Shown piece by piece: positions 14,941-22,485 of a DNA stretch of 50,390 nt. Numbering within the stretch: the stretch's first letter is position 1; each line of letters begins with the position of its first letter. Source of the DNA: a virus. Under the pieces are notes generated by a model. That model saw only the letters and a list, made by a program, of their open reading frames with translations. It made no database searches and was not told where the DNA came from. Where the stretch lies: IMG/VR virus record IMGVR_UViG_3300020215_000876, positions 1 through 50,390 of that record. One strand, 5' to 3'. Made by a program: the position numbers and the translations under genes.

Positions 14941-15389
14941 ACCGGCCGTCGATCGCGTTCACCGTGCACGGCAAAGCGGTAGCCAAAGGCTCGATCCGAG
15001 CATTCCAGCCCAAAGGCATGACGCGGCCGGTGCTGACCAGTACCTCGAAGGGGCTGAAGGCGTGGGAGTCCGACATTCGCGGCGAGCTGCAAGTCGTGAT
15101 GGCGAAGGCACCACAGAGCGACCTGCTGGCGTTATTCGATGCGCCGGTTGCCGTCGGCCTGCGCTTCCACATTGCGAAGCCGAGGAGACCGAAGAACAAA
15201 CACTACCCGACAGCCAAACCGGACATCGACAAACTCGCGCGCGCCGCGGTCGATGCGCTGTCCTCGGTGGTGTTTCGTGATGACGCGCAAGTGGTAGCGC
15301 TGCAGGTCCGCAAGGTCTACGCGGAGGCTGGCGCGAAGGTGGAAATCGTAATCGAGAGCTGGGCAGAAAGGACGTTGGTCAATGGATGA
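14937..15389 (+). CDS. rusA: RusA-family Holliday junction resolvase
   Basis: A 150-residue protein with the RusA signature: KPDIDKLARAAVDALS followed by VVFRDDAQVV, supplying the conserved aspartates that bind metal, and FHIAKPRRPKNKH upstream. It cuts four-way junctions made during phage recombination and replication. The N-terminus (IAFTVHGKAVAKGSIR) also fits. Length is normal for the family. The next gene overlaps by 8 nt. Confidence 0.93.
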   Translation: MNRPSIAFTVHGKAVAKGSIRAFQPKGMTRPVLTSTSKGLKAWESDIRGELQVVMAKAPQSDLLALFDAPVAVGLRFHIAKPRRPKNKHYPTAKPDIDKLARAAVDALSSVVFRDDAQVVALQVRKVYAEAGAKVEIVIESWAERTLVNG

Positions 15390-16479
15390 CGTGTTGGAAA
15401 TGCAGCCGGACAGCGAGCAAGTAAACGACGACACTGAGCCCGTCGCCGAGGAATTCAGCCCGTCGGACTTGACCGAGGACCAGGTGAAAGCCGGCTTGGC
15501 CAATCTCTCCGGCGGGATTGCAACCGCGCAAGATGTCGAGAACGCCGCGCGCGCCGAAGAAGGCTTGCCGCCGCTCGAATCTGCAGGGTTGCTTGATTTT
15601 GGCCCATTCAATCCAGATGCCGCGCTGAAAGCGATCTTCGACAAGAGCGTCGAAGTCGATCTGTTGCGATCGTCATGGCAGCGTAAAGCCGAAGACGCGA
15701 AGGACGCGAAGAAGGAGTACGAGATCGGCAGTTCTGCGCTGCTGAATCTGATCAACACGTTCAAGCTCCGCCGTCAACACGCGTTGAATCCGTCGCAGCC
15801 ATACCTGAAGGACGTGAGCGGCGACGCGCCGGCGCCGTCGCTGTCGACGTCACGATGCCCATGGGAACGCGATCACCCCGGGCAGTCGTGCCCGATCTGC
15901 ACGGCCGCGCAAGCGAAAGACTTGGTGCCGGCGCTCGAATCTGAAGTGCATCCCGAGCACGAAGGTCACGCCGCGGTGGCGGAGTCCGCGCGCGTCAAGA
16001 ACGTCCTGGAACCGCTGGCCGAGAAGTTGCGAGCCGTGAACGTTCACGCGACGGCGCCAGATCTGCAGCCCTTGTCGACGGACGACTTGAACGCGCTGAT
16101 CGCCTACGCGGACGAGCCGACGCCCATGCCGCCGCAATTGATCGCGCGTTGCTGCCGCGCGGCAGAGCCCGGGACACTACTGCAGGTCTGCCAGAACTGC
16201 GATCGCGTCTTGGTCGAGTTCGTCGGCGAGGCGACGGCGTATCCGGTTGACGCATTGGTCGGCTTCGAGTGCGGCGCATATCGGCCGACCGAAGTCGCGC
16301 CGGCCTCGCGCATTGAGGAACCGCCGACGCAGTCAACTGAACCGGTGCGCACCATCAAGCCACGCGGATCCAAGAAGACCGCCCGCAAACAGCCCGAGCA
16401 GGAGCACGCCAAGCAGGTTGAATCCGGTCGCAAGGCTACGACGAAGAAAGCCGCCAAGCGCGGAAAGGGCCGGCGGTAG
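15382..16479 (+). CDS. Hypothetical protein with zinc-knuckle pairs and basic tail
   Basis: A 365-residue protein of no family I recognise. An acidic N-terminus leads to a helical middle (SSWQRKAEDAKDAKKEYEIG). CPWERDHPGQSCPIC and a later CCRAA...CQNCDRV pair look like zinc-binding turns. The last ~45 residues are very Lys/Arg/Thr-rich (KATTKKAAKRGKGRR), like a histone tail, and could hold DNA. Its position between RusA and the methyltransferases suggests a DNA-related job. Confidence 0.65.
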   Translation: MDDVLEMQPDSEQVNDDTEPVAEEFSPSDLTEDQVKAGLANLSGGIATAQDVENAARAEEGLPPLESAGLLDFGPFNPDAALKAIFDKSVEVDLLRSSWQRKAEDAKDAKKEYEIGSSALLNLINTFKLRRQHALNPSQPYLKDVSGDAPAPSLSTSRCPWERDHPGQSCPICTAAQAKDLVPALESEVHPEHEGHAAVAESARVKNVLEPLAEKLRAVNVHATAPDLQPLSTDDLNALIAYADEPTPMPPQLIARCCRAAEPGTLLQVCQNCDRVLVEFVGEATAYPVDALVGFECGAYRPTEVAPASRIEEPPTQSTEPVRTIKPRGSKKTARKQPEQEHAKQVESGRKATTKKAAKRGKGRR

Positions 16480-16683
16480 ATGGAGAACTGCAGGTATTGC
16501 GGCGAGCCGGCCGAGGGCAACTTCTCGATCCATCGTGACGGGTTCGGTGTCGGTCCGGAAGTGCCGCTGTGCGATGCCTGCGGCGGCCATGAGGAGCCGT
16601 CAGCCTTCGACATCTGGGAGCAGATCGCGCAACCCAGCGATCGCGAGTTCGCGCACAAACCAGTCGGTGAGGTCGAATCGTGA
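16480..16683 (+). CDS. Small zinc-ribbon protein
   Basis: A 67-residue protein with two Cys pairs, CRYCGEPA and CDACGGHE, making a zinc ribbon. It starts directly after the previous stop and overlaps the methyltransferase GTG by four bases. It may act as a small adaptor; no function is known. Confidence 0.7.
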   Translation: MENCRYCGEPAEGNFSIHRDGFGVGPEVPLCDACGGHEEPSAFDIWEQIAQPSDREFAHKPVGEVES

Positions 16684-17945
16684 TTCACCACGGCGATCTG
16701 TTCACCGTGCTACCGGCGGTTCCGGCTGATTACTACGACGCCTGTGTCACCGATCCGCCCTATGGCATCGGCTTCATGGGGAAAGAGTGGGACACGTTCA
16801 AGCCGGGCGCCGTGAAGCAGGCGCACCGTCTGGTGAAGGCCGAGCCGATTGTCTCGGTCAACCCGAACATCAACGGTCGGCGGAGGTCGCCAGCAATTTC
16901 TCCAAGCCAAGTCGAATATGACTACACCGTCGAAGGATTGCGCGGTTTTCAACACTGGACCGAGCAATGGGCGCGCCAGGTGTTCAGGGTGCTCAAACCT
17001 GGCGCCTACATCGTTGTGTGCTGCGCGCCGCGGTCCTATCACCGCATGGCATGCGGGCTCGAGGACGCCGGCTTCGTCATCCGAGACAAGTTCTCGTGGC
17101 TGTTCGGCTCAGGGTTCCCCAAGAATCTGAATCTCGGAGACGGGCGCGGCACGGCGCTGAAACCAGCGCACGAGCCGATCGCGCTGGCGTGGAAGCCGTT
17201 CAAGGGCAGCATCACCGCTAACGTCGCGAAGCACGGCACAGGGGCGCTGAACATCGACGCGTGCCGGTTGGAACCCGGCGATGACGGTGATCGGACGGGC
17301 GAACCCAGCGCCGAACGAGGCTACACGGATAGCGGCTCGACAGACTTCGCACCGACACCGGGACCGCGCGGCGGTTCACCGCTGGGCCGCTGGCCCGCCA
17401 ACGTCATCATTGACGACGTCGCCGCGGCCGCGATCGATGAACAGACCGGCGAACTGGTCAGCGGCGCCAACCCGACCCGGCGCAGCGCGGATAAGTTCCG
17501 CGACGCGTACGGTGCCTTTAAGGGTCAGGAAGAGTGCGACGCCGCCCGCGGGCTCGACATTGGCGGTGCGTCACGCTTCTACTACGTAGCCAAGCCCTCG
17601 CGCGAAGAGCGCGACATGGGCTGCTACGACCTGACGCCGCGTCAGCGAGACGAATCGCGCAAGGAAGGCAATCCCGGCGGCGATAACCCGCGCAATCGTG
17701 GGCTGCAACCGCGCGGCAACTTTCACCCCACCGTTAAGCCGATCGCGCTGATGCGCTATCTGGTGCGCCTGGTCACGCCGCCAGGCGGCCGCGTGCTCGA
17801 TCCGTTCGGTGGCAGCGGCACTACGGCGTGCGCATGCGTCTACGAACAGCGCGAGTGGGACGTCATCGAGAAGGAAGCCGAATACATCGAGTTGATCAAG
17901 CGGCGCGTTCATGCTGTCGCGCCGCTGTTTACGGAGGCGGTCTAA
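16680..17945 (+). CDS. DNA N6/N4 methyltransferase (beta class)
   Basis: A 421-residue DNA methylase. Motif IV, VTDPPYGIGF, is near the N-terminus (~residue 22), and motif I, LDPFGGSGTT, is near the C-terminus (~375), the order of beta-class N-4/N-6 methylases. YHRMACGLEDAGFVIRD and FHPTVKPIALMRYLVR are further family segments. The region from ~150 to 320 would hold the target-recognition part. It modifies phage DNA, most likely to evade host restriction. No cognate restriction enzyme is seen nearby. Confidence 0.9.
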   Translation: MIHHGDLFTVLPAVPADYYDACVTDPPYGIGFMGKEWDTFKPGAVKQAHRLVKAEPIVSVNPNINGRRRSPAISPSQVEYDYTVEGLRGFQHWTEQWARQVFRVLKPGAYIVVCCAPRSYHRMACGLEDAGFVIRDKFSWLFGSGFPKNLNLGDGRGTALKPAHEPIALAWKPFKGSITANVAKHGTGALNIDACRLEPGDDGDRTGEPSAERGYTDSGSTDFAPTPGPRGGSPLGRWPANVIIDDVAAAAIDEQTGELVSGANPTRRSADKFRDAYGAFKGQEECDAARGLDIGGASRFYYVAKPSREERDMGCYDLTPRQRDESRKEGNPGGDNPRNRGLQPRGNFHPTVKPIALMRYLVRLVTPPGGRVLDPFGGSGTTACACVYEQREWDVIEKEAEYIELIKRRVHAVAPLFTEAV

Positions 17946-17983
17946 CCATGCGTGCCCTCTACCGCTGGAAGGCGGCGGCATGA

Positions 17984-19141
17984 ATGGCGGCCTACTACAA
18001 CGAGTTCGATCGCTATGCCGCGGCCTGGCTGCGCGAACTCATCAAGGCGGGGTTGATCGCTGATGGTGAAGTCGATGAGCGCTCAATTGTCGATGTTCGA
18101 GCCGACGACATCCGAGGCTTCACCCAATGCCACTTCTTCGCCGGCATTGGTGGATGGTCGTACGCCCTCCGACTCTCTGGTTGGGCCGATGAGCGGCACG
18201 TCTGGACCGGCAGTTGTCCCTGTCAACCGTTTAGCGCCGCGGGGAAAGGCGATGGCGCCGCCGATTCGCGCCACCTTTGGCCTACGTGGTTCGAGCTCAT
18301 ACGCGAGTGCCGCCCTCCAGTCGTCTTTGGCGAACAGGTTGCGAGCGCGGATGGACTTGGATGGCTCGATCGTGTTTCGACTGACATGGAAGCAACGGGT
18401 TACGCCGTCGCATCGGCGGATCTGTGCGCTGCGAGCGTCGGCGCATTCCACATTCGACAGCGGCTGTACTTCGTGGCCGACACCGAACGCGGGGCCACAG
18501 AACGACGGCGATTCGACCTGGCGGCAGCGGCGCGAAGTGCTCAAAGCGCAACACCGGAACGGCAACGGGTTCGGCCTGACGCTGGGGATGGCCGCGCAGT
18601 TATCGGCCTGGCCGACTCCGAATACGCCGAGCGGCGGCAGGTCCGTGTCCATCGAGAAGATGGACGCGACGGGGCGGATGGTAGACGGTCGCAAGCATAC
18701 GGCGAGCCTGGAACACGCGGCGAAGTTTGCAGCGTGGCGATCGCCGAACGCCTCAGATCAAAAGATGCGCTGCACCAGCGAGGCGATGTATCAGCGGAGA
18801 CGGCAAGCCAATCGGCAAGTGACGCTGGAGGAGCAAGCCTGTCTCGCGGCGTGGCAGTCACCGACGAGCGGGGATGCGAAGTCTCGGACGTACCAGTACG
18901 ACAACCACGACAAGACGAAGCCGCGGTTATCGAACGAGGGGCAGGTTTCTGGCGCACCGCAGATTGGATTCCCTGCGCCGACGGCAAATGGCGGCCAGTT
19001 GAACCCGGCACATTCCCGCTGGCTCATGGGATACCCGGCCGTGTGGGACGACTGCGCGGTTATGGCAATGCCATCGTCCCGCAGGTCGCCCAGGCGTTCA
19101 TCGAAGCCTATCTCGACGCCCGAGGACAAGTAGATGCGTGA
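17984..19141 (+). CDS. DNA (cytosine-5) methyltransferase
   Basis: A 385-residue C5 methylase. Motif I is FAGIGGWSYALRLSGW, the motif IV catalytic Cys lies in SCPCQPFSAAGKG, motif VI is GEQVASADG (usual ENV replaced by EQV), motif VIII is RQRLYFV, and motif X is GYGNAIVPQVAQAF. An N-terminal helix (FDRYAAAWLRELIKAG) precedes motif I. The target-recognition region (~165-320) is Arg/Glu/Ala-rich and contains LADS-type repeats. The same DNA is open in the +1 frame and encodes a second protein-like sequence, so the composition of this region may reflect dual coding. Confidence 0.92.
   Translation: MAAYYNEFDRYAAAWLRELIKAGLIADGEVDERSIVDVRADDIRGFTQCHFFAGIGGWSYALRLSGWADERHVWTGSCPCQPFSAAGKGDGAADSRHLWPTWFELIRECRPPVVFGEQVASADGLGWLDRVSTDMEATGYAVASADLCAASVGAFHIRQRLYFVADTERGATERRRFDLAAAARSAQSATPERQRVRPDAGDGRAVIGLADSEYAERRQVRVHREDGRDGADGRRSQAYGEPGTRGEVCSVAIAERLRSKDALHQRGDVSAETASQSASDAGGASLSRGVAVTDERGCEVSDVPVRQPRQDEAAVIERGAGFWRTADWIPCADGKWRPVEPGTFPLAHGIPGRVGRLRGYGNAIVPQVAQAFIEAYLDARGQVDA
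18075..19133 (+). CDS. WPTP-repeat protein nested in +1 frame of the C5 methylase
   Basis: A 352-residue frame (ATG 18075; ATG 18063 also possible) lying wholly inside the methylase gene. It begins MSAQLSMFEPTTSEASP and carries MDLDGSIVFRLTWKQRVTPS, ICALRASAHSTFDSG, repeated WPTPN/WRSPN/WQSPT motifs and a C-terminal LNPAHSRWLMGYP. I recognise this as a recurrent sequence type in phage genomes rather than a random shadow. Each WPTP in this frame is the same DNA as LADS or a similar string in the methylase frame. Its function is unknown. Confidence 0.65.
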   Translation: MSAQLSMFEPTTSEASPNATSSPALVDGRTPSDSLVGPMSGTSGPAVVPVNRLAPRGKAMAPPIRATFGLRGSSSYASAALQSSLANRLRARMDLDGSIVFRLTWKQRVTPSHRRICALRASAHSTFDSGCTSWPTPNAGPQNDGDSTWRQRREVLKAQHRNGNGFGLTLGMAAQLSAWPTPNTPSGGRSVSIEKMDATGRMVDGRKHTASLEHAAKFAAWRSPNASDQKMRCTSEAMYQRRRQANRQVTLEEQACLAAWQSPTSGDAKSRTYQYDNHDKTKPRLSNEGQVSGAPQIGFPAPTANGGQLNPAHSRWLMGYPAVWDDCAVMAMPSSRRSPRRSSKPISTPEDK

Positions 19142-19260
19142 ACTCCTCGACGTCTTCGCCCTCGTCTTCGGGGGTGATCAGTCTGGTGGCGATCGGATTG
19201 TTGGGATTGGCGGCCGTCGCCTTTGCCGTCGTGAAGCATGACGAGGATGGAGAACTGTAG
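19134..19260 (+). pseudogene. Small membrane protein interrupted in a G5 run
   Basis: From the ATG at 19134 (AGGA upstream) the frame reads MRELLDVFALVFGG and then leaves frame. From the five-G run at 19170-19174 the adjacent frame continues VISLVAIGLLGLAAVAFAVV and KHDEDGEL to the TAG at 19258. Removing one G would give a single 41-residue one-helix membrane protein. A GTG at 19138 in the second frame is an alternative start. A sequencing error in the homopolymer is as likely as a real mutation. Confidence 0.4.
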
Positions 19261-19452
19261 ATGACCGCGGAATCGTTCCTGGTGCTGATCTTCGGCATGG
19301 TCTGTGGGGGCTTCTTGGGCTACGTGTCCGCGTGGCGACTCGCCCGTCGTCTTGAGCATCACGGCGTGGCGTTGTGGAAGTGGGATGAGCCGATCGATCT
19401 GGCGGCCCCACGGACGAAGGCGAAACCGATCGACTTGGGGAGCCGACGATGA
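19261..19452 (+). CDS. Small membrane protein
   Basis: A 63-residue protein with one N-terminal transmembrane helix (SFLVLIFGMVCGGFLGYVSA), an RLARRLEHH cytoplasmic turn, and a short soluble tail. It starts right after the preceding stop and overlaps the next ATG. No family is recognised. Confidence 0.65.
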   Translation: MTAESFLVLIFGMVCGGFLGYVSAWRLARRLEHHGVALWKWDEPIDLAAPRTKAKPIDLGSRR

Positions 19453-19907
19453 AGACACGGCAGCCCAGCCTGTTGGATGCCCCGGAGAGTTCCACCGGGG
19501 CGCAACCGAGCGCGACCAGTGCTGAGGATGCCGCCAGCCGCCTGAAAGCGTCCGAGCGCCTCGTAGGACTGCTCGCGCGGTATCACCAGCAACGGTTGGC
19601 GGCGATCCACGTGCCCGCCGGGGTGATCGACGTCAAGTTCAACGCCAACGGGTTTGCCGGTGACCCGCCCGACCAGATCGAGTACCTGATCGAGCGCCTA
19701 CGGCGATGGACGCTGGCGACGAACTACTCGCACTACTCGCGGTGCGCGGACGGGATCACGATGTTCTCCGGGAACTTTGACGAATATTCGGCGGCGTTTC
19801 AGGTGGATGTGGCGACCGGCTCGGAGGCCGATCAATTACTGACGGCGCTGATGCACGACAACGCCGGATGGCAGGCCACGCGGCCGAAGTTGGTCAAGGC
19901 GAGTTAG
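19449..19907 (+). CDS. Hypothetical protein
   Basis: A 152-residue soluble protein. It has a helical N-terminal half (ASRLKASERLVGLLARYHQQ) and an aromatic-rich second half (TNYSHYSRCADGITMFSGNF). I see no known motif. It overlaps the upstream gene by four bases and ends before a ribosome-binding site for the next. Confidence 0.62.
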   Translation: MKTRQPSLLDAPESSTGAQPSATSAEDAASRLKASERLVGLLARYHQQRLAAIHVPAGVIDVKFNANGFAGDPPDQIEYLIERLRRWTLATNYSHYSRCADGITMFSGNFDEYSAAFQVDVATGSEADQLLTALMHDNAGWQATRPKLVKAS

Positions 19908-19933
19908 CAGACGAGGAAAGCGAGCGTAACCCG

Positions 19934-20140
19934 ATGACAGCGAACGAACGAGCAGCAGCGAAGTTAGAGCTGGAGGCGCTGAAAGCCGACATCAGGGCGT
20001 GCACGCCACCGAGTCAGTGCGCCTATGTGTTCGGGGCGATCTTCCCGCTGATTCATCAGCGGATCATCAAACTCGCGGACGGCAACCAAGCCTCAACGCA
20101 GTCCAGCGGTGACCACCGTGGGAGCGCAGCGCAGAAATGA
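19934..20140 (+). CDS. Small hypothetical protein
   Basis: A 68-residue protein starting at the ATG at 19934. The first half is helical and charged (NERAAAKLELEALKADIRAC), and AYVFGAIFPLIHQRIIKLA follows. It overlaps the next gene in an ATGA arrangement. Function unknown. Confidence 0.55.
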   Translation: MTANERAAAKLELEALKADIRACTPPSQCAYVFGAIFPLIHQRIIKLADGNQASTQSSGDHRGSAAQK

Positions 20141-20346
20141 AAGCCTCTAATTCATCTCCCTCGCCTCGCCGGACGAGCGGATCGAGGTATCGGGTCGAAC
20201 GCGTGCCCGGACTCGACAGCTGGCAGCTGCTAGACGAGAGAAGGAGTATCTGGGTCGGAACGATCTTCAGAGTCGGAGACGCCCGACAGATCTGCCGGTT
20301 ACTGAATACCTCCCCGGATCGAGGACGGAGAAAGGCCAAAGCATGA
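20137..20346 (+). CDS. Small hypothetical basic protein
   Basis: A 69-residue protein with a compact beta-like core (YRVERVPGLDSWQLLDERRS, then WVGTIFRVGDARQICRLLN) and a basic tail. It is linked to both neighbours by four-base overlaps. Function unknown. Confidence 0.55.
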   Translation: MKASNSSPSPRRTSGSRYRVERVPGLDSWQLLDERRSIWVGTIFRVGDARQICRLLNTSPDRGRRKAKA

Positions 20347-20621
20347 GGGAGCGCACAGGCGCCACGGCGGTCGTGGGAGTCTCCGTTTCAGCAACAGGTC
20401 AGCTATCGCACGACGGATCAAGAAAATTGGTCGTCGGGGACGACGTGCGCTGGAACGGACTCAAGTATCGCGCGATCGGGCGGCATCGCCGCGACGGCGT
20501 AGTCGTGTGGGCGCTACTACGAAAGCATGGTCGCAAATGGATCGGATGCGTCGTGGAGGAGTCAGAGGTGACGAGATGGGCAGCGCGAAATGCAAACAGT
20601 GCGGGACGGACAAGGTGTTGA
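20343..20621 (+). CDS. Small hypothetical protein, SH3-like pattern
   Basis: A 92-residue basic protein. The beta-strand pattern KLVVGDDVRWNGLKYRAIG followed by VVVWALLRKHGRKWIGC resembles a small SH3-like barrel. The next gene starts inside it at 20576 in another frame. Function unknown. Confidence 0.55.
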   Translation: MRERTGATAVVGVSVSATGQLSHDGSRKLVVGDDVRWNGLKYRAIGRHRRDGVVVWALLRKHGRKWIGCVVEESEVTRWAARNANSAGRTRC

Positions 20622-20794
20622 TGACTTTCGGGTTTGCCGGTCAAGACATGGAATGTCCGCATGGGCCTTGGGGAGACAAAACGCACGGTGATGATCCGTG
20701 TTCCCTGGGCTGGGCCGTGGCGATCCTGATTCTGTTGAGCTTGGTGTGGTTGGTGTGGGGCATCGTCGCCGCGTGGATACACGTCGCGCAGTAG
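20576..20794 (+). CDS. Zinc-ribbon plus transmembrane small protein
   Basis: A 72-residue protein starting at the ATG at 20576, 46 nt inside the previous gene. The N-terminus has a Cys pair (KCKQCGTD) and a later CPHG and DPC. A C-terminal membrane helix follows (WAVAILILLSLVWLVWGIVA). A cytoplasmic metal-binding head on a membrane anchor is the simplest reading. Confidence 0.6.
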   Translation: MGSAKCKQCGTDKVLMTFGFAGQDMECPHGPWGDKTHGDDPCSLGWAVAILILLSLVWLVWGIVAAWIHVAQ

Positions 20795-20799
20795 ACGGC

Positions 20800-21330
20800 A
20801 TGAGGATTGGCTACGCCGACCCGCCATACATCGGTTGCGCGCACCTATACGCCGATCAGCCGACGTATGCCGGGGAGGTGGATCACGCGCAGTTGATTGA
20901 CCGTCTCCAGCGAGAGTTCGACGGCTGGGTGTTGCACGCCGCTGCAACACCGACCTCCATGGCGACGATCGCGGCGCTGGTGGAACACACCGGAGCCAGA
21001 TGGTGCGCGTGGGTGAAGGGGTTCGCCGCGTTCAAGAAGAACGTCAGTGTGGCGTACGCGTGGGAGCCGGTCATTATCAAAGCGGCTCGCAAGCCAGTCG
21101 TCAGCGGTCGCATCGTGATGCGCGATTGGATTCAGGAGTCCATCACCCTCCAGCGCGGGTTGACCGGCGCCAAGCCGGAGCGCGTCTGCCATTGGGCATT
21201 CGAGCTTGTCGGGGCCGAGCCCTCGGATGAATTGATTGACCTGTATCCGGGCACCGGCGCCGTGTCCCGCGCGTGGCGGACATGGCGACAGCAGCCAGAA
21301 CTGCAAATTTCCTCAATGGGTGAGCGATGA
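20800..21330 (+). CDS. Small N6-adenine DNA methyltransferase-like protein
   Basis: A 176-residue protein with motif IV (YADPPYIGCA) at the N-terminus and a motif I-like DLYPGTGAVSRAW near the C-terminus. The order IV then I and the short length fit compact phage adenine methylases. The middle (WVLHAAATPTSMATIAALVE, then AWVKGFAAFK) resembles proteins of that group. It is the third methylase in the window. Catalytic activity is inferred from the DPPY motif. Confidence 0.78.
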   Translation: MRIGYADPPYIGCAHLYADQPTYAGEVDHAQLIDRLQREFDGWVLHAAATPTSMATIAALVEHTGARWCAWVKGFAAFKKNVSVAYAWEPVIIKAARKPVVSGRIVMRDWIQESITLQRGLTGAKPERVCHWAFELVGAEPSDELIDLYPGTGAVSRAWRTWRQQPELQISSMGER

Positions 21331-21563
21331 CACACGACGACGAGCCGCAGACGATCCGGGTTGGCGTGACCGTCACTTGCACGGTCTGCGGTGGCATGAA
21401 GAAACCAATCGGCCGGGCGGCGCCCGCTGCTGCGTTCTATTGCGACGACGACTGCGAGGGCTATCGCCAGCCGCCCTTTCCGGGATCACTGTGGCCCGGT
21501 GAACGGTCGGACGAGTTCGGGTATCCCGTCAGCAAGGACGGAACGAAAGAGGTTAAACCGTGA
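21327..21563 (+). CDS. Small zinc-binding protein
   Basis: A 78-residue protein with CTVCGGMKK and CDDDCEGY pairs, a probable zinc ribbon or treble-clef element. It is joined to its neighbours by four-base overlaps. No function can be given. Confidence 0.65.
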   Translation: MTHDDEPQTIRVGVTVTCTVCGGMKKPIGRAAPAAAFYCDDDCEGYRQPPFPGSLWPGERSDEFGYPVSKDGTKEVKP

Positions 21564-22324
21564 GCGAGCAGACGATCCGGGAGATCGCGAGACAGGCGGC
21601 ACAGCAGGCGGCAGTGAGCGCATGGGGCATCGATCCGCCCTACTGGACAGAGCAGCACGATTCTGTGGCCGATGCCGTCGCCGTGGCGGTGCTGCAAGCG
21701 GCACGCGCTCGGTTCTCGGATCTGGACTTCGGTGAGGAGATTCCGGAGATCAACCGCGTGCTCGAACAGGAATTTGGCTTGGCCGAGTTTCAATCAGTCG
21801 GCGGTGCCTCCGTCTCGTCAGAGCGACAGGAACCGGCCGGTGAATGGGAAGTGGTGCGCGCTGGCCTGACGATGTGCGCGGTTCATATGCTCGCCACGGA
21901 CAAGTGCCCCGATTGCGGCTGGGTGCAGAAGCAGGCCGCCACCTGTCGGCATCAGACGGCGTTGCCACAAGCCGACGGCACCTATCACTGTTTCCCATGC
22001 GGCTCGACGCTTCGCAAGGCCGATCCCCTCCGTCCGGTATCGGGAGGGATCGAACGAGGAGAGGAGCAGCCGCCCACACGCTCGATGGAATGGGGACTCG
22101 GTAATTGCTACATGCTCGCGCGTCGAGAACTGCGCCGCCTTGAGCGAATGGGGTGCAAGGCGGATTCGATGAGCGTCGAACGGTGGCAGCACGTTGTGCG
22201 CATCTGCGAAGAAGCCGGAGCGAAATCCAAAGGTGTGCTGCGAGCCACGCTGCCGACCGAATATACCGAGGAGTCGCCAGCCTCGGGAGCGGAGAGCGAG
22301 ACGCCCGACGAAAGGGAGCAGTGA
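21560..22324 (+). CDS. Hypothetical protein with zinc-ribbon pairs
   Basis: A 254-residue protein starting with GTG. The N-terminal ~75 residues are helical (REIARQAAQQAAVSAWGIDP). CPDCGW, CRHQT and CFPCGS provide two possible metal-binding clusters at about 115-150, and a helical C-terminus follows (ARRELRRLERMGCKADSM). It looks like a mosaic of short phage modules. Function unknown. Confidence 0.6.
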   Translation: MSEQTIREIARQAAQQAAVSAWGIDPPYWTEQHDSVADAVAVAVLQAARARFSDLDFGEEIPEINRVLEQEFGLAEFQSVGGASVSSERQEPAGEWEVVRAGLTMCAVHMLATDKCPDCGWVQKQAATCRHQTALPQADGTYHCFPCGSTLRKADPLRPVSGGIERGEEQPPTRSMEWGLGNCYMLARRELRRLERMGCKADSMSVERWQHVVRICEEAGAKSKGVLRATLPTEYTEESPASGAESETPDEREQ

Positions 22325-22485
22325 TGTTTTACGAACTTCAACGCGTGAAGCGTTACCGTCGATGGAAGCGCCCGTTTGCCCGCACGGCACTGATCGTCTT
22401 GGCCGTCATTGGTCTACCGGCGTTGGTCATTGAACTGCTCACCGAACTCGGTGCGGACGTGATTCACGAATGGGGGCAGCGATGA
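22324..22485 (+). CDS. Small membrane protein
   Basis: A 53-residue protein: a basic N-terminus (RVKRYRRWKRPF), one transmembrane helix (TALIVLAVIGLPALVIELL) and a short acidic tail. It starts in a TGATG overlap behind GGGAGCAG. The positive-inside rule puts the N-terminus in the cytoplasm. Function unknown. Confidence 0.62.
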   Translation: MFYELQRVKRYRRWKRPFARTALIVLAVIGLPALVIELLTELGADVIHEWGQR

